Source: CAWDLX01 sp963753485
Lineage (GTDB): Bacteria; Actinomycetota; Actinomycetes; Mycobacteriales; Micromonosporaceae
Reading direction: 5' to 3'
NCBI GenBank assembly: GCA_963753485.1
Contig: CAVWCL010000001.1
Location: 726,226-790,225, forward strand
Length of the DNA stretch: 64,000 nt
Below the pieces are notes generated by a model. That model had not been told where the DNA came from. It saw only the letters and a list, made by a program, of their open reading frames with translations, and searched no databases. Both the position numbers and the translations under genes were made by a program. This document shows positions 1-8,303 of the stretch, piece after piece; the first letter of the stretch is position 1, and each line of letters starts with the position of its first letter.

Positions 1-13
1 CCCGCGGCGTCGC

Positions 14-235
14 CTATGGACAGTCCGGGGCCCGGCAGTTCCGACGGGATCTGTGCAGCTCGAAATCGCGTGAGCTGATTGCGACCACGCGGTACTCGAC
101 CGGACGCAGCGGTCCCCGTTGCCAATAGCGGCGGTCGCGCTCCAACTCCCGCTGGGCGTCACCGGGAGTCCGGCTCAGCGCGAAGTAGTCGTGGCTGCCG
201 TCCGGCCACTGGCGGCGCACGGCGTACCCGTCCAC
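14..235 (-). CDS. Small hypothetical protein (73 aa)
   Basis: Unrecognised short basic protein. The chosen GTG start at 235 gives a protein beginning VDGYAVRRQW, with a YAVRRQWPDG-type opening, an aromatic and charged middle (DRRYWQRG) and an Arg-rich tail. I chose this frame because the opposite-strand frames look like high-GC shadows and because a good sigma-70-like promoter lies upstream on the same strand. There is no signal peptide and no membrane segment. The long in-frame extension beyond 235 runs antisense to the helicase gene and is not credible. I assign no function. Confidence 0.5.
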   Translation of the reverse strand: MDGYAVRRQWPDGSHDYFALSRTPGDAQRELERDRRYWQRGPLRPVEYRVVAISSRDFELHRSRRNCRAPDCP

Positions 236-608
236 CCTCAGACCACGATGTGTCGGGAGACTGGCCGCCCGACGTGTCGAGCGCCGAGCTCTCCGGCCAG
301 CCGGGAATGGCGGTGGGGCATCGGCCCGGGTCGTTCGATCATGTGTTGTATAGTACGCGTGTTCGACAGTTTCCTCAAGGGCAGGGATCGCTCGTCGACG
401 ATGTCGGGTGACGAGTTTCGCGGCGAGTCGGGGGGCATAGCTGGCGGCCGCCACCCCACGCTGAGCCGCGCGACCACGATCCGCCGAGCCACCGGCGGCT
501 GCTCGCACCGGTCGACGCTTAATGGGTTGAGATGCGGGTGGGGCCCGGGTAATGTCCCTGCGCCCGTCTGACTGGACGATCCGGGAGGAAGGACGAGACA
601 TCAAATTT
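236..608. other. Intergenic stretch before the repeat array
   Basis: Apart from the minus-strand promoter at 350-378 I see no gene here. A purine-rich ribosome-binding-like string (gggaggaagga, 581-591) lies 17 nt before the first GTG of the tandem repeat. It may be the ancestral ribosome binding site of the HelD gene, now separated from it by the repeats. Confidence 0.4.
350..378 (-). promoter_or_regulatory. Putative housekeeping-type promoter
   Basis: On the minus strand TTGAGG (373-378) is followed after exactly 17 nt by TACTAT (350-355), a good fit to the actinobacterial vegetative promoter. It points at the small gene that starts at 235 and would give a 5' leader of about 105 nt. Prediction from pattern only. 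Confidence 0.5.
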
Positions 609-835
609 GTGAGCGCGAGGAGCGAGCGGGTGCGAGCCCCGCAGCGCGAACGAAAGGCAAGCACAGTGAGCGCGAGGAGCGAGCGGGTGCGAGCCCCGCA
701 GCGCGAACGAAAGGCAAGCACAGTGAGCGCGAGGAGCGAGCGGGTGCGAGCCCCGCAGCGCGAACGAAAGGCAAGCACAGTGAGCGCGAGGAGCGAGCGG
801 GGCGAGCACCGCAGCCGCGAACGAAAGGCAGGCAC
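609..835 (+). repeat. Tandem 57-bp repeat array, coding-capable, abuts HelD start
   Basis: Four head-to-tail units start at 609, 666, 723 and 780. The first three are 57 nt and the last is 56 nt with small changes. Each begins GTGAGCGCGAGGAGCGAGCG and ends AACGAAAGG plus a 7-8 nt spacer, so every unit carries a GTG start and a Shine-Dalgarno-like AAAGG for the next one. Because 57 is a multiple of 3, the units read through as a repeated 19-codon peptide (VSARSERVRAPQRERKAST). The shorter last unit shifts phase, so the mini-ORF stops at TGA 837-839 inside the GTGA start of the next gene. A related array lies at 32542-32774 in the other orientation. The layout resembles mycobacterial MIRUs; that likeness is an inference. 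Confidence 0.9.
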
Positions 836-2929
836 GTGAGCGCTGGGACGGAGATCGAAGCCGAAGCGGAGTATCTGGCGTCCGCCCGGGAGGCCCTGCA
901 CCGCATGCGGGCGGATGTGCTGGGAACTGAGACGCCGAAGTTCGTCTCCGGCACCGACGAGGTCTGGTTCAACACGATGTACCGGATGGCCCGGGCGCGC
1001 CGCGGGGAGGATCTGATCGACCTGCCCGACGTGCCATTGTTCTTCGGCCGCATCGACTATGAGCCCGGCACGATCCACGACCAGAAGCCGACCGCCCACA
1101 GACCGAGTACGGGCATCGAAGCGGACCGGGTGTACGTCGGCCGGCGCCACGTGCGCGACGAGGAGGGCACTCCCCTGGTGGTCGACTGGCGCGCGCCGGT
1201 GTCGATGCCCTTCTACCGGGCGACCCGGGACGACCGGCAGGGTGTCCGGCTGCGGCGCCGGTACGGGTTCTCCGACAGCGCGCAGCTGACGGCGTACGAG
1301 GACGAGCCACTCACTGGCGGACCCGGCGGCCGGCCCAGCGCGCTGCTCACGGCCGAGATCGAACGCCCGCGCTCGGGGCCGATGCGGGACATCGTGGCGA
1401 CGATCCAACCCGATCAGGACGAGTTGGTGCGGGCCCCCCTGCAGCCGAGCATCTGCGTCCAGGGTGCCCCGGGCACTGGGAAGACCGCCGTGGGCCTGCA
1501 CCGCCTGGCGTACCTGCTTTACACCGAGCCGACCCGGCTGACCGGCGGGGTGACGGTCGTCGGGCCTAACCGGTCCTTCCTCGCCTACATCCGCCACGTC
1601 CTGCCCGCGCTCGGCGAGGTTTCGGTACACCAGAAGACGATCGACGAGCTCCTCGAACGTTCGGTGACCGGCACCGACCAGCCCGGCGCGGCCCGGCTCA
1701 AGGGCGACGCCCGGATGGCCGCGGTGCTCCGCCATGCGCTTTGGAGCCACGTCGCCGAGCCCGACGACGATCTCGTCTACGTCCACGGCGCCACCCGCTA
1801 CCGGGTTGCCCGCGGCCGGGTGGCCCAGCTGGTGGCGGACCTGCGCGCCACCACTCGCTACGGACCCGGCCGCGATGGTGTCGCCCAACGGCTGGCCAAC
1901 CTCGTGCTGGCCCAGATGGAGCGGCGGGGGGCGACGCCCGACGATCGGGAGCTGAGCGCGGTGGCCCGGTCCCGGCCCGTGCGACAACTTCTCGACGCGG
2001 TGTGGCCCAAGCTCTCCCCGGAGCAGGTGCTGTTCCGGCTGCTCGCCGATCCCGAGTACCTGGCCGCCGCGGCCTGCGGGCAGTTCACCGAAGGTGAGCA
2101 GGCGATGCTGCGCTGGCCAACGCCGTACCGGTCGGCGAAGTCCGCGAAATGGTCCGTGGCCGACATCGTGCTCCTTGACGAACTGGCCGACCTCATCGAC
2201 CGGACGCCGTCGTTGAGCCACGTCATGGTCGACGAGGCGCAGGACCTCAGCCCGATGCAGTGCCGGGCCCTTGGCCGGCGGTGCGTCACCGGGTCGCTCA
2301 CGGTCCTCGGCGACCTCGCCCAGGGCACCAGCGCCTGGGCGATCGACGACTGGCCGACCGTGCTGACCCATCTCGGCAAGCCGGACACCCGGCTGGCCGT
2401 GCTCGATCGCGGCTTCCGGGTACCGGCCCAGATCATCGAGTACGCCGCCCGTCTGCTGCCCGCGATCGCACCGGGACTGGCCGTCCCGACGTCGGTCCGC
2501 CAGGCCACCGGAGCGCTGCAGATCATCGCCACCACCGCCGAAACGCTGCCCGAGGCCATTGTCCGGGAGTGCCGGCAGCGGCTGGCCGACGAAGGTTCGA
2601 TCGGGCTCATCGCTGCTGACGCCGACATTGCCGGCCTCGCCGAGCAGGTACGCGCCGCCGGGCTCGACACCGCGCTCCTCGGCCAGGACGAGGACGCGCT
2701 GGAGTCGGCCCGACTGGTCTGCGTACCGGCGAGCTTGGCCAAGGGCCTGGAGTTCGACGCAGTCGTGGTGGCCGAACCCAGCCACATCGTCGCCGCCGAG
2801 CCCCGCGGCCTGCACCGGCTCTATGTGGTGCTCACCCGCGCCGTCAGCGCGCTGCACATCGTGCACGCCGAAGCACTGCCGCCCGCCCTGCAGGCGACCG
2901 AGCGGGACCGGTCAACGCCGGCCGTCTAG
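836..2929 (+). CDS. helD: HelD-like RNA polymerase recycling ATPase
   Basis: A 697-aa superfamily 1 helicase-like protein. HelD proteins bind RNA polymerase and use ATP to release stalled or inactive complexes; some actinobacterial members protect against rifamycins. The Walker A motif GAPGTGKTAVGL lies near residues 210-221, the Walker B/DEAQ motif VMVDEAQDLSPMQ near 463-475, and LGDLAQGTSAW follows near 495. The first ~100 residues are charged and helical, as in the secondary-channel arm of this family. The start is GTG at 836, preceded by AAAGG with 7-nt spacing supplied by the repeat array, and it overlaps the stop of the repeat-encoded mini-ORF by GTGA. I found no rifamycin-associated element upstream, so a resistance role is unproven. 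Confidence 0.88.
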   Translation: MSAGTEIEAEAEYLASAREALHRMRADVLGTETPKFVSGTDEVWFNTMYRMARARRGEDLIDLPDVPLFFGRIDYEPGTIHDQKPTAHRPSTGIEADRVYVGRRHVRDEEGTPLVVDWRAPVSMPFYRATRDDRQGVRLRRRYGFSDSAQLTAYEDEPLTGGPGGRPSALLTAEIERPRSGPMRDIVATIQPDQDELVRAPLQPSICVQGAPGTGKTAVGLHRLAYLLYTEPTRLTGGVTVVGPNRSFLAYIRHVLPALGEVSVHQKTIDELLERSVTGTDQPGAARLKGDARMAAVLRHALWSHVAEPDDDLVYVHGATRYRVARGRVAQLVADLRATTRYGPGRDGVAQRLANLVLAQMERRGATPDDRELSAVARSRPVRQLLDAVWPKLSPEQVLFRLLADPEYLAAAACGQFTEGEQAMLRWPTPYRSAKSAKWSVADIVLLDELADLIDRTPSLSHVMVDEAQDLSPMQCRALGRRCVTGSLTVLGDLAQGTSAWAIDDWPTVLTHLGKPDTRLAVLDRGFRVPAQIIEYAARLLPAIAPGLAVPTSVRQATGALQIIATTAETLPEAIVRECRQRLADEGSIGLIAADADIAGLAEQVRAAGLDTALLGQDEDALESARLVCVPASLAKGLEFDAVVVAEPSHIVAAEPRGLHRLYVVLTRAVSALHIVHAEALPPALQATERDRSTPAV

Positions 2930-2937
2930 ACTTCGGC

Positions 2938-2963
2938 GCCGGTGATCAGACAGATTCACCGGT
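2938..2963 (+). terminator. Hairpin downstream of helD
   Basis: A perfect 7-bp stem CCGGTGA/TCACCGG (2939-2945 with 2956-2962) closes a 10-nt loop right after the helD stop. There is no U-tract, which is common for actinobacterial terminators. It could equally be a transcript-stabilising hairpin. Confidence 0.45.
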
Positions 2964-2981
2964 ACGTCTCTGGGGGGCGCG

Positions 2982-3866
2982 GTGAGTACCCACAACGCGG
3001 AGCGGGCTTGGCGACGGTGGCCACGCTACGCCGCGGCGGCGGCGTCGCTCACCCTCGTCGCGGTCGCCGGTTGTGCGGTGGCCGCTCCGGCGGACACCCG
3101 GTGGGTGGCCACGAGATCCACGGCCCCGGTCGGCGGCGGCACCCCAACGCCGGTCAGCCCGACGCCGAGCCCGAGCCCCACCGCGCCCCCGCTACGGCCC
3201 ATCCCGGTCCGGGTGGCCATCTTCGGCGATTCGCAGGCCACCGCGCTCTACGCCACCCGCCCCCGCAACGTCAGCCGGTACCTGCGGCTCAGCGATGAAA
3301 GCATCAGTGCCTGCGGGATCATGCGCGGGCGGGTGGTCAGCCGCTCCGGCGAGCGGTTCGACCTGATCGGCGCGTGCCCCAACTGGCTTGACGCGTGGCG
3401 TACCGACGCGAGGCGAGCGCGGCCCGACATCGCCCTGGTCGTCCTCGGCGCGTGGGACGTCTTCGATGTGAAGACAAAGGACACCACGCTGGTGTTCGCC
3501 AGTCCCGAGTGGGATGCGACGTTCCTCGCCCTGCTGCGCAGCGGACTCGCGGCGATCCGCGAGTCCGGCGCGCAGATCGCGTTGGCCGAACTACCGTGCT
3601 ACCGCCCGCGTCCGACCAACCCGCGCCCGCCTGGCTTTTGGCCCGAGCGGGGTCAGGACGACCGCACCCGCCACGTCAACGACCTGCTCCGGCAGCTGGC
3701 CGATGGTGTGCACATCTTCACGGTGACGCCGGCGCCGGCGTTCTGTGCCAACCGGGCCATCGGCGACAACCACGCGTACCGCTACGACGGAGTTCACTAT
3801 CTCCAGCCGGGTGCCAAGGTCTACTTCGACACGATCATCCCGCAGTTGCTGGCGCTGCCGACCTGA
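2982..3866 (+). CDS. Secreted SGNH-hydrolase-like lipoprotein
   Basis: A 294-aa predicted lipoprotein. The N-terminus has RRW basic residues, a hydrophobic stretch and a lipobox (LVAVAGC, Cys near residue 31), then a Pro/Thr/Ser linker. From about residue 78 it is SGNH-like: block I is FGDSQ and the C-terminal block is YDGVHYLQPGAK, carrying the expected Asp and His. Two Cys pairs (SACGIM, GACPNW) match the domain fused to acyltransferases. The C-terminal half of the acyltransferase at 29163-31262 is the closest relative in this window. The start is GTG at 2982 after GGGGGG. Substrate unknown; O-acetyl esters of cell-surface glycans would be the usual guess. Confidence 0.7.
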   Translation: MSTHNAERAWRRWPRYAAAAASLTLVAVAGCAVAAPADTRWVATRSTAPVGGGTPTPVSPTPSPSPTAPPLRPIPVRVAIFGDSQATALYATRPRNVSRYLRLSDESISACGIMRGRVVSRSGERFDLIGACPNWLDAWRTDARRARPDIALVVLGAWDVFDVKTKDTTLVFASPEWDATFLALLRSGLAAIRESGAQIALAELPCYRPRPTNPRPPGFWPERGQDDRTRHVNDLLRQLADGVHIFTVTPAPAFCANRAIGDNHAYRYDGVHYLQPGAKVYFDTIIPQLLALPT

Positions 3867-3940
3867 CCCCGCTGGCGGCGCCAGCCCGGTTGCTCGCATC
3901 CACACACCGGCCGTCCGGCATCCCCCACACAGGTCGGTCG

Positions 3941-5401
3941 TCAGGTGGTCACGTTCGCCGTCCAGGCCTGGCCGTCCCACCATCGAAGGCGGGCCTGTCC
4001 CCACGGGTCGGGATACCAGTTCGGCTGACCGCCGGGCGGCGGGGGCGGCGGCGACGTCAGGGCGGCAGGTGGCTGGTCCAAGGTCGGCGCCGTGGCTCTC
4101 GCCGAAACCGGCGCGGCCGGCGACGGGGAAGCGACCACCGGCGCGGTCGGCGACGAGGAGGCGACGGCCGGCGCCGGGGTGGGCGCACTGGTCGCCGGTG
4201 GCGCCGGATTCTCCGGCGCCGACAGCAGGGTGACGCCGGCCAGCCGGCTGAGTACGTGGCCGACGGCCAGCGGATCCAGCGGGCCGTCGCCCTCGATGTT
4301 GACGCCGACCTCGGCGATCCGGCTGAACACCACCGGCGCTGCGGATGCCCGGTCGAGCTGGATGGTCGCGTCCTTGCCCGTCCTGGCCGGGAGAAACTGG
4401 CGCACCGCCAGCACATCCGTCCACCGGACATGGTCGGCCACCGGCTTGCCGGCCATGGTCTCCTTGACGAAGATCAGCTGCTGAGCGGTGGCCAACGCGA
4501 CCGTGCTCCGGGTGCTGTCGCCCGGCCGGCTCGACCGGAACAGGCAGTGCGGCCGGTCCTGCGCCGTCAGCTCCCGGATGAGGGCCTTGAGCTGCTCCGG
4601 GTACGGGGCCGTACCAAGCTTCGCCGCCGCCGCCGTGACGCTACTCACGACGTCGGTGCGGCCGGCCGACGCGGTCGCCGCCGCCAGGGTTGTCCACAGT
4701 GGTTCGTCATCCGCGCCGGCGAAGTCGGCGTGGCAGTCCGGACAGGTGAGGAGCACGGATTCGGTCCGCAACGCCTTGCACTGCGGGCAGAACGTCACCG
4801 CGGGCAGATCAAAATCGAACCCCTCGCAGTAGTCGCAGATCGCAACGTCGCGGGGGGCGGTGGTCCGCACCGCCGACACGCCCTTCATCAGCTCGAGAAA
4901 GCCGCCAACCGGGTCGTCGGCCATGCTCGCGAGGCCGACGAGCGCGCTCGCCACGCCCTCGGACCGCTCGCCGCTTGGCGGGTTCGGCCGGGCGGGATTG
5001 ATGATTTTCTTGGTGCCGCAGGCCGTGCAGGTCCGATGGATCCGCAGCGGCAGCCGGCCCCGCAGCGCGTTCTGCGTGTGGATCAGGTCCAGCTGCCGAG
5101 CCTGGGCCGCGGAGAGCGGCTGCTCGGCGGTCGACGACGCGTCGAGCGCGGCCGCCAGGACCGCGGTGAGCTCACCCAACGCGTCGCGGTCCAGCGGTGG
5201 ACCGGCCACCGTCGGGTTTGCCTGGAACGCTCCGGCGAGGTCGCGATAGGCAGCGATCTGGCTGCGCGACAGGTAGGTCGCTCGGTCGGCGCCGACCGAG
5301 AAGACGATGCCCAACGATCCGGCCACGCCACCACGCTCCCCACCGGCCCTGACGCCGGTGCCAGCATGCACAGTCCCGGCCCGCTCGGGCAACATCACCA
5401 C
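3941..5401 (-). CDS. Zinc-ribbon protein with C-terminal DUF2510
   Basis: A 486-aa protein with several treble-clef-like Cys pairs: CTACG near residue 121, CDYC near 192, CPQC near 209 and CPDC near 223. A PH-like middle (sensing or membrane-associated, inferred) follows, then a Pro/Ala-rich low-complexity linker (about 380-455). The last 35 residues are a clear DUF2510 module, with NWYPDPWG then LRWWDGQAWT. DUF2510 is found at the ends of many actinobacterial membrane or envelope proteins and its role is unknown. The gene converges on the SGNH lipoprotein gene and stands alone. The first 20 residues may be an over-extension; a later start is possible. Confidence 0.72.
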   Translation of the reverse strand: MVMLPERAGTVHAGTGVRAGGERGGVAGSLGIVFSVGADRATYLSRSQIAAYRDLAGAFQANPTVAGPPLDRDALGELTAVLAAALDASSTAEQPLSAAQARQLDLIHTQNALRGRLPLRIHRTCTACGTKKIINPARPNPPSGERSEGVASALVGLASMADDPVGGFLELMKGVSAVRTTAPRDVAICDYCEGFDFDLPAVTFCPQCKALRTESVLLTCPDCHADFAGADDEPLWTTLAAATASAGRTDVVSSVTAAAAKLGTAPYPEQLKALIRELTAQDRPHCLFRSSRPGDSTRSTVALATAQQLIFVKETMAGKPVADHVRWTDVLAVRQFLPARTGKDATIQLDRASAAPVVFSRIAEVGVNIEGDGPLDPLAVGHVLSRLAGVTLLSAPENPAPPATSAPTPAPAVASSSPTAPVVASPSPAAPVSARATAPTLDQPPAALTSPPPPPPGGQPNWYPDPWGQARLRWWDGQAWTANVTT

Positions 5402-5468
5402 GGTGGGGGCCTCGCCAGGTCGCCGTCCAGCCGACGACGCCGAGGACCCGGGGCGCCCGCCTGAATCT

Positions 5469-5482
5469 GATATGTTCTAGCT
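5469..5482 (+). promoter_or_regulatory. Candidate regulator box upstream of the GntR gene
   Basis: GATATGTTCTAGCT is an AT-rich island in very GC-rich DNA. It matches 9 of 12 positions of the boxes at 8223-8236 and 447-459 past 19000 (GATAAGTTATAA), which precede the two transcription units of the adjacent catabolic island. It lies about 107 nt before the GntR start, consistent with autoregulation. Pattern evidence only. Confidence 0.35.
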
Positions 5483-5588
5483 TGCGGGCTTGTTCGAGGT
5501 CCGACAGAGCGTGGACGCCGCGCCGGCGGCATGGCAGACGTCGACGTCATGGTTTGTGGATGCGTGCGCGGGAGAGGCCGATCGCCTG

Positions 5589-6269
5589 ATGACTACGCCG
5601 CCACCGCGTCGCGCCCGCGCGGTCGTCACCGCACAAGAAGTCGCACTCAGTGGCTTGCGCGAACGAATCGCAACCGGCGGGTTGCGTCCCGGTGAGCAGG
5701 TGCGGCAGGAGTTGCTCGCGACTGACCTGGGTCTGAGTGTGGTGCCGCTGCGGGAGGCGCTCAAGACCCTGGAGGCGGAGGGCCAGGTCGTATACCGGCC
5801 CCACCTGGGTTACTTCGTCGCCAGGCTCGAAGTGAGAGAGCTGACCGAGGCCTACTGCATCCGCGAACTGCTTGAGGACGAAGCGGTGAAACGTGGCGTC
5901 CCACTCCTGCTCGACGAGGACATCACCCGGATGGACGAGGCGATCCGTGATATCGAACGATACAGCCGCGAAAAGGACATTACCTCGGTTGCCGCCGCGA
6001 ACCGCAGATTCCATTTCACCCTGTTCGATGCGGCCGACATGCCGCGACTGACCAACTTTATTCGCATTCTGTGGGAGACGACTGAGCCCTATCGTTCGCT
6101 TTACGTCGCTGACCCCGGCCCGCGGCGCCTGGTCAACGACGAGCACCGGGCCATCCTGAGCGCGGTACGCGCTCGCAACGTGGCGGAGGTGATCCGGCTG
6201 ACGCACGCCCACCGCGACAACGCGATCGAGCGCCTCAAAGGGATCCTCGCCGGGGACCGGCCATCCTGA
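5589..6269 (+). CDS. GntR family regulator, FCD subfamily
   Basis: A 226-aa transcription factor. The N-terminal winged helix (residues ~15-80) has the GntR pattern ALSGLRERIATGGLRPGEQV followed by VPLREALKTLEAEGQV. The C-terminal part is an all-helical FCD effector domain, with ELTEAYCIRELLEDEAV, the metal/ligand-type HFTLFDAAD, and a final His-rich helix (HAHRDNAIERL). FCD regulators usually repress a neighbouring catabolic operon and release DNA on binding an organic acid or its CoA-derived product. I chose ATG 5589 (GGAGAGG upstream) over a TTG 33 codons earlier that lacks a ribosome binding site. It converges on the island operon at 6295 and is its most likely regulator. Confidence 0.85.
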   Translation: MTTPPPRRARAVVTAQEVALSGLRERIATGGLRPGEQVRQELLATDLGLSVVPLREALKTLEAEGQVVYRPHLGYFVARLEVRELTEAYCIRELLEDEAVKRGVPLLLDEDITRMDEAIRDIERYSREKDITSVAAANRRFHFTLFDAADMPRLTNFIRILWETTEPYRSLYVADPGPRRLVNDEHRAILSAVRARNVAEVIRLTHAHRDNAIERLKGILAGDRPS

Positions 6270-6294
6270 TCGCCGACGCTGGCGGCGTGCGATG

Positions 6295-7350
6295 TCACCC
6301 GGTCGGCGTGCCGCCAATGCTTCGCGTGGTCGCCGAGGATGATCCGAAGTCGTGCAGCGCCAGCGCGTGATGCCCACCGAGACCGCCGCAGACCACCACG
6401 AGCAGCCGAATGTCGCCTTCCCGCATAAGGTGCACGCGGCCGTCCTTTGACACCCGTCCCGCCTCGCGAAGAGATTCCTGGCGCGGCGCCGGCCACGAAT
6501 CCAGTGGCAACGCCGCCGCATCCCAGATGCGGTACTCGACCTCTGAGATGTCCGGGTACTCCCGGCCGATGAGCTCGGCCCAGATCGGATTGATGCCCAC
6601 GACTATCTCGGCGAAGGCGATCCGGGAGAAATAGCCGTTGGCACCGGGATAGGCCAGTGACCGGCCAATCTGCTGCAACAACAAATCGGCCGTCTCCGAC
6701 TCGAGGTCGATGATGTTCATCGTTCCCATGGCACCGAAAACGGTCACCGCATCGCCGGTCACGCCTCGACGCTGCGCCAGCGGCGGCCAGGGCGAGCGTT
6801 CTTCCCACTCGCCAAAGACAAGGCCGGTCACACGGCCTGGCTGGCCAAAGACGCTCTGCGTGGTAACCCCGGCTCGCAGGCCGCCCACATTGCGAAGGAC
6901 CAGGCGCAAGGCCCGACCGATCGCGGCGTTGTGGCCGTCGGCGCCGCCGATGCAGCTTGCGCCGAACGAGATGCCGAGTTCATGGCGCACCGGTCCGTTG
7001 ACAATGACCGCCGGCGCGACCGCGGCGGTCGTTGCGTTGAGCGCGGCGAGATCGAAGTCCGGTTCGGCCAGCGCCGACACTGCCGCCACGAGCAAGGGCA
7101 TCGCGGCTGCCGGCGCGCCCGCCATGACCACATTGATGGCCAGGCGCTCAACCGTGCAATCGCCGCGCAGCGGGGGAATCTGCGCCAGCACCTGGTCGGG
7201 CGGGAGGCCGGCGGCGGCCACATAGGCCTCGACCCGCTCCACTGTGGGCGGTACAAGCGGGAGACCGTCCCCCCAGCCGCGCTCCACCGCCAGCTCCGCG
7301 AAGCGGACGACATCCCCGTCGACCCCGTGCCTTCGGCTGGTGAGTACCAT
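6295..7350 (-). CDS. Conserved protein paired with UGSC family protein
   Basis: A 351-aa protein of a family I know only as a companion of UGSC-type proteins. The opening GWGDGLPLVPPTVERVEAY is characteristic. Further on are GDCTVERLAINVVMAGAP, conserved Gly/Asn-rich blocks (VNGPVRHELGISFG, GGADGHNAAIGRALRL) and a possible active-site Cys in SFGASCIGG. There is no signal peptide. The ATG at 7350 lies 1 nt after the stop of the upstream UGSC gene (TGAGATG), so the two are translationally coupled; an in-frame GTG at 7365 is possible but less likely. Biochemical function unknown. It probably acts with the UGSC protein on one substrate in this island. Confidence 0.6.
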   Translation of the reverse strand: MVLTSRRHGVDGDVVRFAELAVERGWGDGLPLVPPTVERVEAYVAAAGLPPDQVLAQIPPLRGDCTVERLAINVVMAGAPAAAMPLLVAAVSALAEPDFDLAALNATTAAVAPAVIVNGPVRHELGISFGASCIGGADGHNAAIGRALRLVLRNVGGLRAGVTTQSVFGQPGRVTGLVFGEWEERSPWPPLAQRRGVTGDAVTVFGAMGTMNIIDLESETADLLLQQIGRSLAYPGANGYFSRIAFAEIVVGINPIWAELIGREYPDISEVEYRIWDAAALPLDSWPAPRQESLREAGRVSKDGRVHLMREGDIRLLVVVCGGLGGHHALALHDFGSSSATTRSIGGTPTG

Positions 7351-7351
7351 C

Positions 7352-8176
7352 TCAGACCGTCGCACCGAGGACGTCGAGCAACGCCGGGAACGCCGCGCGG
7401 GCGATCTCGCGCACGTCGCTTTCCGGACGGGAATTGAGCGGGTATGGCAAGGTCAGAATCCGCAGTCCCGGCCGGAACCCATCCTCGGCGAGGATCTTCG
7501 CCAACGGAAGGAAATGCTCCGTCGCGACCGCGGCGGTGGGCACGTCGCGGGCCAGCCCGCTCAACGCGTCCCGGATCGTCCATGCGGTACAGGAGCCGCA
7601 GTTGCCCAGGCCTGAAACCAGCACATCGGCTGAACCGATCAGCCCTTCGTACTCGGCTTGTACGCGCCGACCCTCGTCGCCGTAGATCCCCTGGGTACGG
7701 GACCACGTCAGCACCTTCACGTCAGCGTCGCCGAGCATGGTCGACCACTCGTCTACGGTCCAGTCCCATGACTTCCACAGGACATCGACCCGAAACAGGA
7801 TCGTCTTGCCGTGCAGATCGCCGGCGTCCGGCCCGGGATCGTTGTTGCCGGCCCGCCCCACGGCCGTGGGGTCGAGAACTGTGATACGTCCATTGGTCGC
7901 GGCAGGCGTGCGGACCTCGTGGTCGACCACCTGCGTCCGCGGGTCGTGCAAAGCCACCTGGAAAACCCGCTCCGACCGCTTCTCGAGACTTGCCGCGATG
8001 AGCCGCTCCAGATAGTCCGTCGGCATCACACAGTCCAGGCAGTCGACGTCGGTAAAGTCGATCGTCAGCTCGACGCGGCCGCGTTCGTCGTCCACGCCGA
8101 GCACCCGAAAGCTGATGCCCTCCTGGGTGAACTGCCGACACACATCCTCGACCAGCTCGGCCGTCACGATCGACAT
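7352..8176 (-). CDS. UGSC family protein (Cys form)
   Basis: A 274-aa protein whose C-terminal half carries GLGNCGSCTAW (residues ~191-201). This is the motif of the UGSC family, in which some members have selenocysteine at the first position; here the codon is TGC, so it is the Cys homologue (CGSC). The N-terminal ~70 residues form a separate small domain with VDCLDCVMP (Cys46 and Cys49) that resembles the C-terminal Fe-S-binding NifU domain; that likeness is an inference. The start ATG 8176 has a strong GAGGAGGA site. It is the first gene of a two-gene unit with its own AT-rich promoter box 48 nt upstream. Likely a redox or thiol-dependent enzyme; the reaction is unknown. Confidence 0.65.
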   Translation of the reverse strand: MSIVTAELVEDVCRQFTQEGISFRVLGVDDERGRVELTIDFTDVDCLDCVMPTDYLERLIAASLEKRSERVFQVALHDPRTQVVDHEVRTPAATNGRITVLDPTAVGRAGNNDPGPDAGDLHGKTILFRVDVLWKSWDWTVDEWSTMLGDADVKVLTWSRTQGIYGDEGRRVQAEYEGLIGSADVLVSGLGNCGSCTAWTIRDALSGLARDVPTAAVATEHFLPLAKILAEDGFRPGLRILTLPYPLNSRPESDVREIARAAFPALLDVLGATV

Positions 8177-8222
8177 AACTGGGTCCTCCTCAGCTCACCG
8201 CATGGAAGGCGTCGAGCGACAA

Positions 8223-8236
8223 CATTATAACTTATC
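8223..8236 (-). promoter_or_regulatory. Promoter/operator box of the UGSC unit
   Basis: On the minus strand GATAAGTTATAATG contains a perfect TATAAT -10 (224-229 past 8000), 48 nt before the UGSC start. It matches 11 of 13 positions of the box GATAAGATATAGT at 19447-19459, which sits 51 nt before the transporter operon start. ATAACTTAT within it is a near-perfect inverted repeat. Shared spacing and sequence suggest co-regulation, plausibly by the GntR protein at 5589. Confidence 0.5.
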
Positions 8237-8303
8237 TCACCATGGCGAGGCCGGGCGGTCAAGCCAGCGCCCGGCGGGGATCGGGCCGCGCCGTCACGCC
8301 GAG

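Noticed and set aside
609..835. CRISPR array (also at 32542-32774)
   Set aside because: Units are directly adjacent with no unique spacers, contain start codons and ribosome binding sites, and no cas genes are present.
14..2866. Very long minus-strand open frame antisense to helD (only its last 73 codons kept)
   Set aside because: High-GC shadow of the helicase reading frame; no family motifs, and it includes the repeat array. The same applies to long frames antisense to 42386-45910 and 49924-51669.
7352..8176. Selenocysteine UGA in the UGSC motif
   Set aside because: The codon is TGC in frame, and no SECIS-like need is implied.
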